From contig JACGCM010001747.1 in NCBI GenBank assembly GCA_014058105.1, positions 3,348,001-3,412,000 of the forward strand: a DNA stretch of 64,000 nucleotides, given 5' to 3'. Positions 1-11,944 of the stretch are shown in pieces. The translations under genes and the position numbers were made by a program. The notes beneath the pieces were generated by a model. The model made no database searches, was not told where the DNA came from, and saw only the letters and a program-made list of their open reading frames with translations. The first letter of the stretch is position 1. Each line of letters begins with the position of its first letter. Source of the stretch: Kingdonia uniflora (taxonomy: Eukaryota; Streptophyta; Magnoliopsida; Ranunculales; Circaeasteraceae).

Positions 1-341
1 TCGTGTTCACCCAAGCTGACCAACCACTATTGTACCCGTCGTGATTTCTCTTTCTTTGACAAAACTTCTCTAAGCGGGTAGTTTGTTATTACTCGAATGG
101 AATGAGCTTGGAAATATTATTTTTAGCTTCCGTGAAATATAAACGAGGGTCAGGAGTAGCTTCTTAAATTTTAAGTATTTGGTCTTAGCTGGAGTAGGAG
201 TTTTGCTGATGAAATACACTGGCTTTTCTATTTTTTTTCATTAAGCTGGATAAGCACCGAACTGAGTGATTTGTCCATCACCGCAAGGTATACTGTAAGC
301 TCTTCTCCTTCTATAAGGGGTACTTATAATGGGAGGTTTCC

Positions 342-1150
342 CTAAATATTTCTTGAGATCATGGAATGTTGCTTCACATTCTTCGCTCTAATCGATCTCG
401 ATGTCCCTATCTTTTTTTCTCTTGGTGTCCCCTCACGAAGTATGTTAAACAACCATTTACATCGATCTGATGATTTTGAGATGAATCTCTTGATTTCCGC
501 GATCTTTCCAACTAATTTTTGTACATCTTTCTTGGTTTTTGGGGAATACATTGACAATAGAGCTCGAATCTGGTCAGGATCGGCTTCGATATCACTTTTA
601 CTGATCAAGTGTCTCAAGAATTTTTGCGACTGAACTTCAAATTGCATTTGTTGAGATTAAGCTTTATTCTTTAAGATAAAAAGATTTCAAAAATTGTATA
701 AAGATCTGTAAAGTGGTCTCATTTCTTACAGCTTTTACACATAATATCATCAATATAAACTTCCACTCTTTTTCCCAAGGTGGTCTTTAAATATTTGAGT
801 AATCAATCTTCGATAAGTTGCTCCTACATTTTTAAGTCCGAAAGGCATGACTTTGTATAGCAGTATAATCCTTGCTTTGTGATGAATGTTGTTTTCTCTT
901 GATCCTCAGGCAGAAGTGGAATTCGATTGTTTATATAGCCTAATACTACATCCATCATGGACAAGAGTTCATGCACAACAGTTGAATCCAGCAAGTGATT
1001 GATTATTGGGAGGGAAAAACTATCTTTCAGAGTGTATTTATTGAGGTCGATAAAATCCACGCAGACTCTGATTTTTATATTTTTCTTTGGAACCTCCACT
1101 ATGTTTGAAATCCAATCAGGATACTCCACTTTCCTGATAAGCCAACTTTA
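342..1150 (-). pseudogene. Reverse transcriptase fragment (Tat-like gypsy)
   Basis: Two minus-strand open stretches cover reverse transcriptase. The first (about 824-1129) has the fingers/palm signature PDWISNIV, CVDFIDLNKYT and LSMMD. The second (about 342-647) has the thumb/connection part with KKDVQKLVGKIA. Between them, near 738-775, the catalytic box reads VEVYIDDIMC, so the two aspartates are present. The frame is interrupted between the pieces. A normal Tat reverse transcriptase would be one continuous polyprotein domain that copies element RNA into cDNA in virus-like particles. This copy is a pseudogene by frame disruption. Confidence 0.8.
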
Positions 1151-1659
1151 ATAAGTTTATCGATCTCTTCATTCACCTCATCGTGGAGTCTGGGTGGGTG
1201 TCAACGTCATCTATTTTTGTTTAACCGTCACAGCCTTGTTTTTTAGGCATAATTTATGGCATGCTAAAGCAGGAACGACACCAAGCATTTCTTGAAACGT
1301 CCAAGCAACACATCTTTATTCTTTTGTAAGAAATTAACAAGCATTTTTCATTATTCCCCGGATAAACGAGTTCCTACAAATGTACCTCAGCCAGGTTCGT
1401 CAATCTCGATGTATTATGTAACTTCAGCAGTTGAAGATTGGGTCTCTGAAAGTCTAGATCTCTGTAATTGCTATGCCTCAAATTTCTTTGAAGTATTTAT
1501 AATATTAGTCATTGTTTTTTCATAAGCGCGAGCTAGCTTCTGGCTACCCTTCACTTCATAAATCCATCCATTCCAATCAAACTGTAGTGTTATATGATAA
1601 GTGGAGGGGATGGCCTTCATAGTGTGTAGCCAACACTGTCCTATTATCCCCAAGTATTT

Positions 1660-2700
1660 TTATTCTACATTGACGATATAAAAGGTCATGTCAATTGTAG
1701 CAGGTTTTGTGGTGATAGGTAGAACAATTTTTCCTACTCGTTCTTTTTTAGATCCATTGAAGCTACTGATATTCATATCACTAGCTCTCACCTGGTCTGT
1801 TAATCCCATTTGTTCAATCATGCTCTGAAAAAGTACTTCGATGACGCTTTCAGTATTGACCATTATTGTATGCATTACAAAATTTTTATTTTTAGCATGA
1901 CAACTAGTGTGTCATGGTGAGGAAACTTGTCGTGGCTGACATCGCAATCTTTGAAAGAGATACAAGTTCGTCTGTTACTGGATTCTGAAAGTAATTGAGC
2001 CTCTTTTTTGACTACTATTAGGTCGTGACATTGAATGAGCCGACGTCTTTTGAATATGACCGAATTGTTCATTTTATGTGTCTTGATAAAATGATTGAGG
2101 TAAAGGTAGTAGAGGTGCTTCTCTTTAATCCATTCTTCGATCTGGATGACTTCAGTATCCTTTTTGTAGCTCGCATTCTTGTAACTCTCCAGGTCGATGA
2201 TGTACTTATCCATCCTTTTGTCTTTCAGTATATATTACACGAGTCTTAATTTGCAGAGCATAATATCATTCAGTATTTTGGTATCTCACTTTGCGATATT
2301 TGCAGTACGATTTTCCTTCGATCGACTCGAGGGGTTGCGTGTTTCTGAAGAACTTGTCCTTCTACAGCGTTTGATAAATGTTAGCAAGCTTGGCTGTTAA
2401 CTTTAGCAGGACTGGTTTTGGAAGATTGTTTCCTTTACATAGTCGGTTTCCTTCTAATTTAACATGTTTTATGTCGCCTCCTGCAACGTCTGTTGCGCGT
2501 TCAATCTCTCGCTTTATATTTTGCCCCTTTGTTGCAAGAATGGATTTTACAGGCTTTGGTCTGTCAGACATCATTATTTCCAGATCGATGTAGTTGTTTA
2601 CCTTCTCGGCTATTTCTTCTAGAGTTGTTGGCTTATTCAGAATAAGGTGTTCCTTAGCCCTACTCTTAATGAGTAGAGCATTAGTAAAGGCAGACACAGA
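1660..2700 (-). pseudogene. Gag-protease fragment (Tat-like gypsy)
   Basis: Minus-strand fragments correspond to the C-terminal gag and the aspartic protease of the element. The protease region (1660-1875) aligns by eye with the one at 38767-39258, but the active-site triad that reads DTGS there reads N-T-E-S here (MVNTESVIEVLF). The catalytic aspartate is therefore lost. The gag-side fragment at 2362-2697 has TLEEIAEKVNNYIDLE, matching TLE..MMEKVNNFIDLE-type sequence in the second Tat copy. The region contains several frame breaks and cannot give a working Gag-Pol. Confidence 0.7.
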
Positions 2701-3690
2701 GGCCCTACTCTTTTAGAGTTGTTGGCATTTGCTTAAGACTTATCAGGGTGTAAAGGTTATCCTTCTTATCTCGATTGTGCGAATAGTTCTTGACGAAGAG
2801 TTCCTATAATTAATCAAAAGAGTGAATCGACCCCTCTTCCAGGGAATGGAACCAGCACAGAGGCTCTCCCTAGAAATTGGTCAGGAATAATCTGTACAAA
2901 ATATGGTTTAAAATTGAATGCAAACCCAAAGAATCTTGGAATTCTTGCACATGTTAGATAAGATTTGTCCCTTTGAACTTCATAATTTTAGGCGTGTGAA
3001 AGATGGGAGGCACATCACTGTCGAGCAGTTCCTGTATGATTGGACTTGTTTGCAACCTGCTAATAATGTTCTTGCTAGCATGTGTTTGGGCTTCTAGAAG
3101 TTCTTTGGTACGCTTATTCATGTGCTCCTGACTAACAAACTATCGGGTTGTCACTGTATGACACTAAATACATTTATCCCTGGGATTGTGATCTCCACTT
3201 CTCTCACTTAGCCTTTCCCTTGCAGGGATACGTGTTCTTATCCTTGGCACTTTCTCTACTTGCCTAAGATCTCCAGGATCTTTATCGACCTCATGGTGAT
3301 TGACAAGCTTTGGATGAACAAAAATCTCTGGTCCCCACGGATGTTGGTATGGTTGAACATCAACCATTGGATTAGCTCCCTTGCATGAACCCTAACCTGT
3401 CTCGAGCTGAGATTCTCGATGTTGTCGATTGTACTTTTTTGTTTTCCTAAAATGTGTATGTTGTCCCTGTAAAAATTTTAGGGCATTTTGTACCTCGGTC
3501 AAGTGTTGCTCCAGTGCCACCCTCCTTTCCGTTTTAGAATTTATAGTGGCACATAGGTCCGCTAGCTGATTTGCTCATGTACTCGTTCCTTCTATCTTCA
3601 TAGTTGGATGTGTTTGACTGGGATTTCTCATACTCCGTAGAATTTATTTGTGTCTGTTGGGTTTTGAGAATTGTGGCAAATTGCTTTGTT
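2701..3690 (-). pseudogene. Gag leader and degraded gag (Tat-like gypsy)
   Basis: The stretch between the gag-protease fragment and the primer-binding site corresponds in position to the gag domain and 5' leader of the sister element (39663-40690). Only short frames remain on the minus strand. Nucleotide phrases such as the minus-strand equivalent of SLGLYS..H are recognisable near 2930. No other gene is visible. Confidence 0.5.
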
Positions 3691-3707
3691 TCCCACAGAC
3701 AGTGCCA
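3691..3707 (-). other. Primer-binding site
   Basis: On the minus strand, immediately inside the LTR boundary, the sequence reads TGGCACTGTCTGTGGGA. The equivalent site in the second Tat-like element (40697-40713) reads TGGCGCCGTCTGTGGGA, so the two agree except for two positions. This is the tRNA annealing site that starts minus-strand DNA synthesis. I do not assign the tRNA species. Confidence 0.7.
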
Positions 3708-3709
3708 AA

Positions 3710-4159
3710 TGTAAGAGCCTAAATTCGAAATTCAAACTTAGTTTCTCACAACAAAGTTGAGTAGAATACTAGACAGTAAACAAGTAACCACAAACTAAGA
3801 CAAGCGATCAAGCGTGGAAACCTTTGAACAGGTAAAAACCACGACCTCTCTTGAGGATTTGGAAAATCGAATGCTATTGATCGAGTGACTACTTTTTACA
3901 GCGAGTATTCTTGATAGTGTGGTGTTTATTCTCTAGATAGCAAAAATTGATCCCTAATCTGTTCTTACTCGTTCCTATTTATAGGTCACGTATCATGGTC
4001 GTTTGATGACCACTATTTCCTTTTAGTGAAGTACGTTGCAATATCAGTTATAAATTATAAAGTATCTTCGTAACGGTTGCATAAGGGCATAAGTGACTCT
4101 TCTTCTTCGTAATTGCCTCAGGCTAAAGCTTGGGCTCGAGATCTGGAATAAACCCTTCA
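3710..4159 (-). repeat. 5' LTR of the Tat-like element
   Basis: The inner edge (TGTAAGAG on the plus strand) is fixed by the adjacent primer-binding site. The outer edge at 4159 is inferred by alignment with the end of the LTR at 27131-27882 (GGAATAAACCCTTCA here versus GAAATAAGTTCTTACA there). The partner LTR lies outside the window, so the target duplication (expected TTGCT at 4160-4164) cannot be tested. Confidence 0.65.
3976..3983 (-). promoter_or_regulatory. LTR TATA box
   Basis: On the minus strand the LTR reads CCTATAAATAGGAACG, a canonical TATA box for element transcription. The same CCTATAAATA string occurs in the second Tat-like element's LTR (40981-40990). Confidence 0.6.
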
Positions 4160-4164
4160 TTGCT

Positions 4165-4325
4165 CATGCTGATAGGTCTCTATTTTATTCAAACGTTTTG
4201 GATTTCCCTCTCCTTTTTCCAAAAAAAATAATTAGATAAATTAGAAAAGATACCAAGCACTACTGGTTGCTTAAACTACTGGAAGGTGTAAACATATTAT
4301 TTGGCTTTGGCTCATCACAAACACA
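4165..4325 (+). promoter_or_regulatory. Short 5' flank of the DUF455 gene
   Basis: Only about 166 bases separate the inferred retrotransposon LTR end from the start codon at 4326. The stretch is AT-rich with an A run at 4219-4228. No clear TATA box is visible, so the promoter may extend into the LTR. Confidence 0.35.
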
Positions 4326-6525
4326 ATGGAAGAGACACTAGTAGATGCAGCACTACGAGTTCTCAACACGCCTGACCCCGTCGAGAAAGCCCGTATCGGT
4401 GACACCGTCGCAACCCAATGGCTCAACGGCATCATTACTCATCCTTACGACGAATCTCTCGTTCTCCTGGTTCCCGACCGACCCGCAAGACTCTCCAATG
4501 TAAGTTCATATAGTAACGCATTCTCATGTTCTTTTATTTAAGACTGTTTGATGAAATGTCTCACTGAAAACATACAGGTCAAGTTGGTGTCACCGAGTTC
4601 GATGCCTAAACTTGGTAGAGCTGGTACATTACAGAGCAGACAAGCTATTGTTCATAGCTTGGTGCATACGGAAAGCTGGGCTATCGATCTTTCTTGGGTA
4701 ATGCCGATTTACTTAGTCTACTTAGTTTTTGTTAAGTCAGTTTTTGTTGGTACTTTATGAAGCATGTTGCTAGTTGGGGTTTCTGAAATATTATATGAAA
4801 GTTTGCGGGGTTTAATATATGAACTCGAATCACTGACTGGAGGGAGTCTCGGTCTCTGGGAGTATAACCCGAAGCTCCCTTTCCATATTTGAGCTCAACT
4901 CGACGTCATCTATTTTATATCGCACAAGTAACGTTTATTGTTGATCGCCTGCTCCCAAATGTACTGTTAAGTGTCGACCAAATAAGGTAGCCTAGCTTTT
5001 TTGATCGTTTGACTATTGAGGCCACTTCTCTGATGCAATTATAGATGTTACCATGAATCAAATTTTGTCCCCAACTCTCGAAGTCACTATGTTCTCATTT
5101 TGTAGTCTCTCGTTCTTATAGGTAGTTTGTTCCATGCTTTATGTATTTGCGTCGAACATATATATTGATCATAATGAACATGTTATATGAAATGGTGCGG
5201 GTTATGTACTTTCTCAATACGCCAGTTATGGTTGATCACATTTCTTCTAAATGTGCGTTGTCATTTTGAAAATGTCTGAGATGTATACCTTTAATGCATA
5301 TGTTTTAACCAATTGTTACCTCTCATTTCATATTATGTTGTATTCTTACTTTTCACTTAATTAGACTAGTGAGATTCAAAACCATCTTGCATAACATGGT
5401 CATGCCTACGTTCTTAACAAGGAAGTTGGAAAAAGGGATTGATAATGCAAAGGTTTTGGTCTTCTCCACAATGCACATCTTCCCGCTTACAAAAAATATC
5501 AAGAAAACTTAGTTTTTCTAAGCAATACTTAAGCTGTAATCCTAGTATTCTCTACGTTCCACATCCTGCCTCCTTGGTAACCGACTCAAGCTATTATAGT
5601 TGTCACTCTAGTCCAACTCTTTTTCACAAGTCATCCACCCATGATTGACGATTGGCTCACTATAAAAATGCCTCTCCCATAATCCATTGAGCTCATCAAT
5701 CTTTTTTGTTATTGTTTTTGCTATGGGACTTAAATTAATACACTGAAAATACATGATCGTGACACATCTTAACCTAGGATCCTACTGATTTCTTACTTCT
5801 CTTGCAGGATATCATTGCCCGTTTTGGTAAGCAAGAGCTGATGCCAAGGGATTTTTTCACGGATTTTGTGAAAGTGGCTCAAGACGAAGGCCGCCATTTC
5901 ACCCTCCTTGCAACACGTCTAGAAGAACTTGGTTCTTTCTATGGAGCATTACCAGCTCATGATGGTCTCTGGGATTCTGCAACTGCAACTTCAAAGCACC
6001 TGTTGGCACGTTTAGCAGTGGAGCATTGCGTTCATGAGGTTAGACTAACTGCATTTTTTGGCTCTAGTTCTGCACTTCTGCTTAATTTCCCCGCCTTTAA
6101 ATGACTTTATATAACATATCTTGGGCTAAATACAGGCCAGGGGGCTTGACGTGCTGCCCACAACTATATCTCGATTCCGCAACGGAGGGGATGATCAGAC
6201 GGCAGATTTGTTAGAAACAGTTGTGTACCCAGAAGAGATTACTCACTGTGCCGCTGGAGTAAAATGGTTCAAATATCTCTGCTTGCGATCTATAAGTACG
6301 AAAACAGCAGAGGAGCAGTCAGAATGTGCCGCAGAGACAAGTGATGGTGGCGGTGCAGATGAGATTGAGATGGTGATTCGGACATTTCATGATATGGTTC
6401 GGGCATATTTCAGAGGACCATTAAAGCCTCCTTTCAATGAGAAAGCCAGGAAAACTGCTGGTTTTGGTCCTCAATGGTATGAACCTCTGTCAAAGATGCA
6501 TCTCAGGAATAGTGGTCATTGTTAG
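4326..6525 (+). CDS. DUF455 family (HI_0077-like) ferritin-fold protein, 4 exons
   Basis: Exons are 4326-4499, 4578-4697, 5808-6038 and 6136-6525; all junctions are GT-AG and phase 0, giving about 304 aa. The start has the context ACACAATGG, with no upstream ATG in frame nearby. The protein shows the four metal-ligand helices of a ferritin-like bundle: E90 in HTESWAID, E125xxH128 in DEGRHF, E170 in VEHCVHEARGLD and E209xxH212 in PEEITHC. DUF455 proteins are conserved from bacteria to plants, but their substrate is not established. A metal-dependent oxidase or oxygenase role is inference from the fold. The gene is intact but sits between two retrotransposons, 166 bases after one LTR and 148 bases before another. 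Confidence 0.92.
4698..5807 (+). other. Intron 2 of the DUF455 gene
   Basis: This 1.1-kb intron is bounded by GTAATG and CTTGCAG. It is AT-rich with no coding sequence I can support. The other two introns (4500-4577 and 6039-6135) are short. Confidence 0.85.
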
Positions 6526-6672
6526 TAAGGAGACCACAAAATCTTGTATCATGAAGCAATCATTTTCATTGTTTTGAACTTTTATTTGGCTTTCAAGTAT
6601 TTATGGGCAATTTGAAGTTTTGAACTCTGTCCAGTTGTCTATAATGGTTAAGTATTGCGAAGTCTTAAGCGG

Positions 6673-6677
6673 TAACC
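6673..6677. repeat. Target site duplication TAACC, left copy
   Basis: TAACC flanks the gypsy element here and again at 12442-12446, the 5-bp duplication expected of a gypsy integrase. Confidence 0.8.
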
Positions 6678-7321
6678 TAATCCACAATCAAAATAGAGAC
6701 TAAGGTGGTGTTTGTTTTGCTTCTTTTAAGTGCTGAAAAAAATTTCAGCAAAAAAATTCAACAGTTGAAGCAAGCTAAAAAAATTCAGCAAAAAAAATCA
6801 GCAGTTGGAAACTTAAAAACAAACACCACCTAACCTTAGAAGAAGAATTGATCCAGAGAAATAAATTGGTGGGATAATTTCCCAATAGGAACTTCTATTG
6901 CTTAATTCAATTGATTACAATGAATTACTTATCAAAACCCCAAATTCTAAGTTATAACTTGGACTTCTCCCCCTTTCACATTGCCTAGCTTTGCCCTTTA
7001 ATTTTAATAGGTTACAAGTTTTCTAGTTACAATATAGGACTAAATTGCCCTTAAAATTACCTAAATTAGAAGTAGTCGCGATAGTTGTTCGAACGACTTC
7101 CCAATTTTTGCCTAGAAAACGAGGTAGAAAGTATGTTTATTTTTGTCTTCCACTCATTCAAACGGCTTCATGGCTCGCTCTAACAACCTTGGCAATTTTG
7201 CCTATAATCAACAACAAAAACTTTGGCTTCTTTTCTTCTAACTCGTTCGAACGGTTCCAAGGCTCGTTCGAACGACTTGGTCATCTTTTAAGAGGTTTAA
7301 TGTTTAAATTCTCCTGGATCA
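6678..7321 (-). repeat. 3' LTR of the chromovirus-like element (contains a MITE)
   Basis: This matches 11945-12441 along its length. It is 644 bp because it holds a 127-bp MITE plus a 3-bp duplication; without these it is about 514 bp against 497 bp for its partner. Plus-strand ends are TAATCC and GGATCA. Confidence 0.88.
6704..6830. mobile_element. Harbinger/Tourist-type MITE
   Basis: This 127-bp element has perfect 15-bp terminal inverted repeats, GGTGGTGTTTGTTTT and AAAACAAACACCACC. It is flanked by TAA on both sides (6701-6703 and 6831-6833). TAA/TTA duplication is characteristic of PIF/Harbinger. The sister LTR at about 11966-11975 has the uninterrupted site (GAGACTAACCCTAGAAG), confirming an insertion and its exact limits. 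It has no coding capacity. Confidence 0.9.
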
Positions 7322-7345
7322 TGGCTCCCCCTTTAGGAGCCTTGA
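7322..7345 (-). other. Polypurine tract
   Basis: On the minus strand, just upstream of the 3' LTR, the sequence reads AAAGGGGGAGCCA. This is the purine run that primes plus-strand DNA synthesis. Confidence 0.65.
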
Positions 7346-7358
7346 GCTCTTGCTCATG

Positions 7359-8600
7359 CTAGAACTGGAGATGAGGGAAAACAGATATGGCCATTTCCAT
7401 GTTGTACCACTTCGACTTGATGGGTAGTTGACCTTTCTTCAAAACTCTGAACGACTCGATACTTCCTAGTCTTGTAGTAGTAACCTTCCTCTTTAGAATC
7501 TTATCCGCCTGCAATAAATTTTCTTTTTCTATCCATAAGTCATCAACTGGCGGTATGCGAGTGTCAATTGTAGAGTCTTCATTTAAGAGAGACGGCTCAA
7601 AGAATTTCAAATGCTCGGCATTAATAATCGAATACATCTTCATAAATGGTGGAAAATCCAATTGGAATTTGTGTTGTCACCAATCTTCTTAAGTATAGTA
7701 ACGGAACATAACGAATAAGCTTAAGCTTCTTACCTTATCCCTTGAGCAGTTCTTTACCCAAATGCAACCAAACTAGATCGCCCTGTTGAAAAGTATATTT
7801 AACCTAATGCTTATCGTGTCGAGCCTTATACTTTGCTTGAGCCCTTTTCAATCGTTCTGTAACTGCCTCATGAACATTACTTATCTTTTCCATGAAATGC
7901 TGTATTTTAACTTGTTCATCTTCCTCCTTCACTGACACCTTCTTATCACCAGGCCCAAATGTCATATCAAAGGGGCTTTGAAGCAAGTACCCAAAACAAA
8001 CTTCAAACGGAGACTTCAAAGTGGAACCATGAACCACCCGGTTAAAAGCAAACTGAAGATACGGTAAACTTTCATCCCAAGTTTGAGGATGTTTAGAATG
8101 GAATCACCGTAATAAATGAACCAAAGTGTGATTGACTATCTCTGTTTGCTCGTCAATCTGTAAATGAAACTCATTACTTCTCTTCAACTTACTGTCCATC
8201 ATCCCCCATAAAAATCTCTAGAAATGCCCAAAAAAATGGTTATCCATATCATAAATAATAGAAGAATGGAGCCCGAAATACCTCCAAACATTTTTGAAAA
8301 ATAATCGCGCTACTCCTTCCCCGGTAATCATCTTGTGGCATGGAATTAGAACTATCATCTTGCTGAATCGATCTACCGCCACAAACAGATAATCATTTTT
8401 ACACTTGGTCATGAGCAAACCGCCTATAAAATCCATCGATAAGCTCTCCCAAGGTCGGTTAGGTACTAGTAACGGTAAGTAAAGTCCCAACTTACGATTG
8501 GAAGGTTTTGATGTTTTGTATAAAATGTAACCACGAACCACTCGAGCAATATCCACCTGCATCTTCGGCCAATAAACATAATACCGCAATTCAAAAGAGT
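7359..8600 (-). pseudogene. Integrase and chromodomain (chromovirus-like gypsy)
   Basis: Minus-strand frames at 8218-8589, 7804-8037 and 7359-7661 cover integrase and the C terminus. The first has WPKMQVDIARVV, the core start SMDFIGG with its catalytic aspartate, and DRFSKMIVLIP. The position of the second core aspartate reads IIYDMDNHF. The HHCC zinc finger is damaged, with Y and S where cysteines are expected. The last frame contains ENLLQADKILKRKVTTTR and KWYNMEMA, which resembles the chromodomain that chromoviruses use to bind histone marks. Frame breaks separate the pieces. Confidence 0.75.
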
Positions 8601-10150
8601 CTTCTCAACCTGAAATGACCTGTAATCCGGGAATAATGAGCATCTTTAATCCAATGTAAACAGTTTCCACCCTCAGGAATACATAGTAGAGTTCACATGT
8701 AAATCAAATCATCCTTCAATTGATACTCACATGTCTTGCCTTGCAACAACTTTTGGTGAATCACACTGAGTTATTTGTCGTCATCATACCCTACAACATA
8801 CTAAAACAAAACAATAGGCTGTATCAGCATAACTACCAACAAAGCGGAAATAATTGGTAATGGGGGTCGAGATAACATGTCAGCCATTTTGTTGTTCACT
8901 CCCTTCTTATACTTGATAATCAAGGTAAATTATTGTAGATAAAACATTCATTTCATACGGCGAGTTTGATGTAGCTTGGACTGTGTAGATAAAAACTATA
9001 ATGGTTTGTGATCAAAATGTACCATAACCTCCTTCCCTAATAAGTAACTCCGTCAATGCTTTACTGACTGATGTAACATGAAAAACTCTTTATCATAGGT
9101 AGGATAGTTGTGCGCTGATCCTGTAAACATCTCATAATGGTAGGTAGCCGACTTCACATCCTATAACAAAACTGTTCCTAATGTATAGTCTGACGCATCT
9201 GCTTCTACCTCAAAAGGACGCTACAAATTCGGCAATGCTAACATTGGTGCTTCTAAAATCTTCCACTTTAGTAACTGAATGGCTTTCTCATAGTGATATT
9301 TCCATATATACTTCACACCTGCCTTTGTCAAGGAAGCCAAAATCTGTGAAAAATACGAAATAAACTTCTGTAAATACTGACAAGAACCCATAAAATTTCA
9401 CACTTCCATTACTGAACGGGGTCTAGGCTAATTAGTAATAACTGAGACCTTGTATGGATCTACCTTAAGTTCACCTTTACCAACAATGAACCCTATGTAG
9501 ACTAAGTCCTTCTTCCCAAACTCACACTTCTTCTCATTGAGAAAAAGTTGTTGTGATCTTAATGCTTCCAACACTTTACGTATATGCACGAGGTGTTATT
9601 CCTATGTCTGACTATATATCAATATATCATCTAACTAGGCAATCACGAAATCGTCTATAAAGGCTCGAAGTACCTCGCTCATCATCCGCATAAATGTCGT
9701 TGGAGCGTTGCATAACCTAAAAGGCATCACCAATTACTCGAAGAGTCCTTGTTCGGTCTTGAAAGCTGTCTTCCATGTATCTTATTCTCGGATTCTAACC
9801 TGATGGTAACCTGACTTAAGATCCAGCTTGGTGAAATACCGAGTCTTTTGTAACTCATCCAAAAGATCGTTAATCCGTGGAAGCGAATAACGATTCTTCA
9901 TAGTAATCTTGTTCAGCACCCGATAATCCACACACATTCTCCAAGTCTCATCCTTCTTCGGCACCAATAACACCAGTGAACCACAAGGTGAGCAACTCGG
10001 ATTAATAACTCCTTGCTCTAGGAGCTCTTGAACCTGTTTCTTCATCTTCTCGGACTCGGTCATAGAAGTCCAATACAACCCATTGTTGGGTAGAGGCTCA
10101 CCACTCACTAATGTGATATCATGTTCTACATCCCTCTTAAGAGGCATCCC
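8601..10150 (-). pseudogene. Reverse transcriptase-RNase H (chromovirus-like gypsy)
   Basis: The best-preserved part (9782-10147) starts in the linker and reads VINPSCSPCGSLVLLVPKK, CVDYRVLNKITMKNRYSLP and FTKLDLKSGYHQVRI, the standard gypsy reverse transcriptase fingers and palm with the first catalytic aspartate. Downstream near 9620-9650 the catalytic box keeps both aspartates (LDDILIYS), but the preceding tyrosine codon is a TAG stop. RNase H follows toward 8900-9400 with stops. The enzyme cannot be made from this copy. Confidence 0.8.
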
Positions 10151-10207
10151 TTATACTCCAAGGAACAAGTCTCTATACTCCTCTTACAACTTCCCCATTT
10201 CGGTTTG

Positions 10208-11875
10208 TTACTTAGTAGACATTGCCATAGTAGACAATACTTTAGCCAAAATACTCTCTTGAACTGGTCGTACCAATAACAATAGAAACTTGCCGCTCAC
10301 ATTAACCAACCTCTTCACCTGAGTCGTCGTTACTAAATTCTCCGTTGTGATATGCTCCTTATAAACATTGGTATAAAACTTCTTTCTCTCCTTCGCAAGA
10401 CGATACTTGTGAACTTTATGGTAATGAATCGCATCTAGGTCCCAAAGATAAACGCTGCCCAAAATGACCTGATACACATCTAAAGAAACCATCTCACACG
10501 TCACCTCGTCAATATTAAACATTTTAGTAGTCGCAAACTTAAACATACACTACTTTATGATCTTCAACTCTGCGTCTTTCTAAATCTACCCCAAACCATA
10601 CAGTTTAGGATGAGCCGTAGTAACCAAACCCATCTTCTTCACCAATGCCTCAAAAATTAAGTTCTTCTGACTACCTGGATCAATGATGGCCACCACTAAG
10701 CTCCGCTTCACCCTGAATACTGACATGAAAAAAGTTCTTCCTGACTTGCCTCCTCAGTAGACGTAGTCTGCTTAAACATAAGATTAAGCTTAAGATTCAG
10801 TTTATCTAAATCTTGGAGGTCAATAGCCACTGCGGCTAGTGCATGTTTATCTTTCTTGTTCTTCTTCTCTTTCGGCCTAAGCTCCAGGTGAAGTTTTCAA
10901 TATTTATCTGGAATATACCCACTCTCCTTATAATGACTGCAATAATTCCCCTTGGACTCTCCCTTGTTCTCATTCTTCCAACCAGACTTATACCCCGACT
11001 TGTTATTATCGTCTTTCTTGTCACTCTTCAAGTAATTGCCCTCAATGGCAATCACCTTCACGGTAGCATCTTCAATATTTGCCACATTAAAGAGTTTCAA
11101 CTCCCTTCTAATGGACTTCGACAACTCACCCGTATATTTTATAAACACCTCATACTCTTTCACATCGATGTCTAAAACCAAACCCTAGTTGTAAAACTCT
11201 ATAGTGTACTATTGTACTGATTGTCCATGCTTTTGGTGCAAATGATGTCATTTAAACCATATTTACTACTCATACCCAATTGGATAAAACTATTTCCGAA
11301 CCAACACTTTAAATTCTTTCCAACTCAAACTTTCTACAACGACGTTTTTTAGATGATTTCTACCACGTGAATGCGTGACTTACAAATTTCAATGTCGAGA
11401 AACATATTTTGTGAGTATTCGAGTATTCACACACTAAATAATAGGTCTTTAACCTATCTATCTAGTTATCCAATTTTCAGCATCAATTGACCCGTCGAAT
11501 ACTAAAATTTATATTTTATAATTAATACAAAGATTACGCATATGATTCATGGACTTACCAATAAGCGTTTCATCTTTCACGGACTCGATATCACCAGAAT
11601 CTCCATCTTTCTCCTTGTCGCCCTCGTCCATCTCCTCCCCCTCAACTCTTTTTTTTTGCCGTGTGATCTTTTTACTTCGTCAAGTAAAAGCCTTAGAGGG
11701 GTTCGCGAGAGCTAACTGTTCTACTAAGTCCCCTAGGGTAGTAGTTGGGTCAGAAACTTTAGTTTCAAGTTTTGTGAGTCGATCATTTGAATCATCCATC
11801 TCTGCATTCACATTCTTCTTTGAGTTAGGTTTTATGTATATTTTCAACGAACTCACAAGTCTCTCCGTTGCTTAA
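10208..11875 (-). pseudogene. Gag-protease (chromovirus-like gypsy)
   Basis: The protease C-terminal part lies at 10208-10546, with VYQVILGSVYLWDLDAIHYH, the ILG motif of retropepsins. Gag lies at about 10836-11875. Its zinc knuckle appears near 10900 as CSHYKESGYIPDKY, in which the second and last cysteines and the histidine of CCHC have changed to tyrosine. The N-terminal gag is acidic and serine-rich when read on the minus strand, with several breaks. Confidence 0.65.
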
Positions 11876-11934
11876 GTCGGTCACGCGTAAACACCATAAA
11901 CCATCAACCCCTCAAGAATCGTAACTCCAAAATT

Positions 11935-11942
11935 TGATACCA
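11935..11942 (-). other. Primer-binding site (initiator tRNA-Met type)
   Basis: Two bases inside the 5' LTR the minus strand reads TGGTATCA, the first eight bases complementary to the 3' end of initiator tRNA-Met, as in many plant LTR elements. Complementarity does not extend further (AAATTTTG follows), consistent with age. Confidence 0.75.
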
Positions 11943-11944
11943 CT

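Larger units (their letters stand above)
1..4159 (-). mobile_element. Tat-like Ty3/gypsy LTR retrotransposon, 5' part only
   Basis: This is an LTR retrotransposon read on the minus strand and cut by the left window edge. From right to left it shows a 5' LTR, a primer-binding site, gag, protease and reverse transcriptase; RNase H, integrase and the 3' LTR must lie outside. The proteins closely resemble those of the fuller element at 27131-41465, including shared phrases such as PKTKKDVQKLVGKIA and PDWISNIV, so both belong to one superfamily lineage. The coding region is broken into short frames. The element is decayed and unlikely to be autonomous. Confidence 0.85.
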
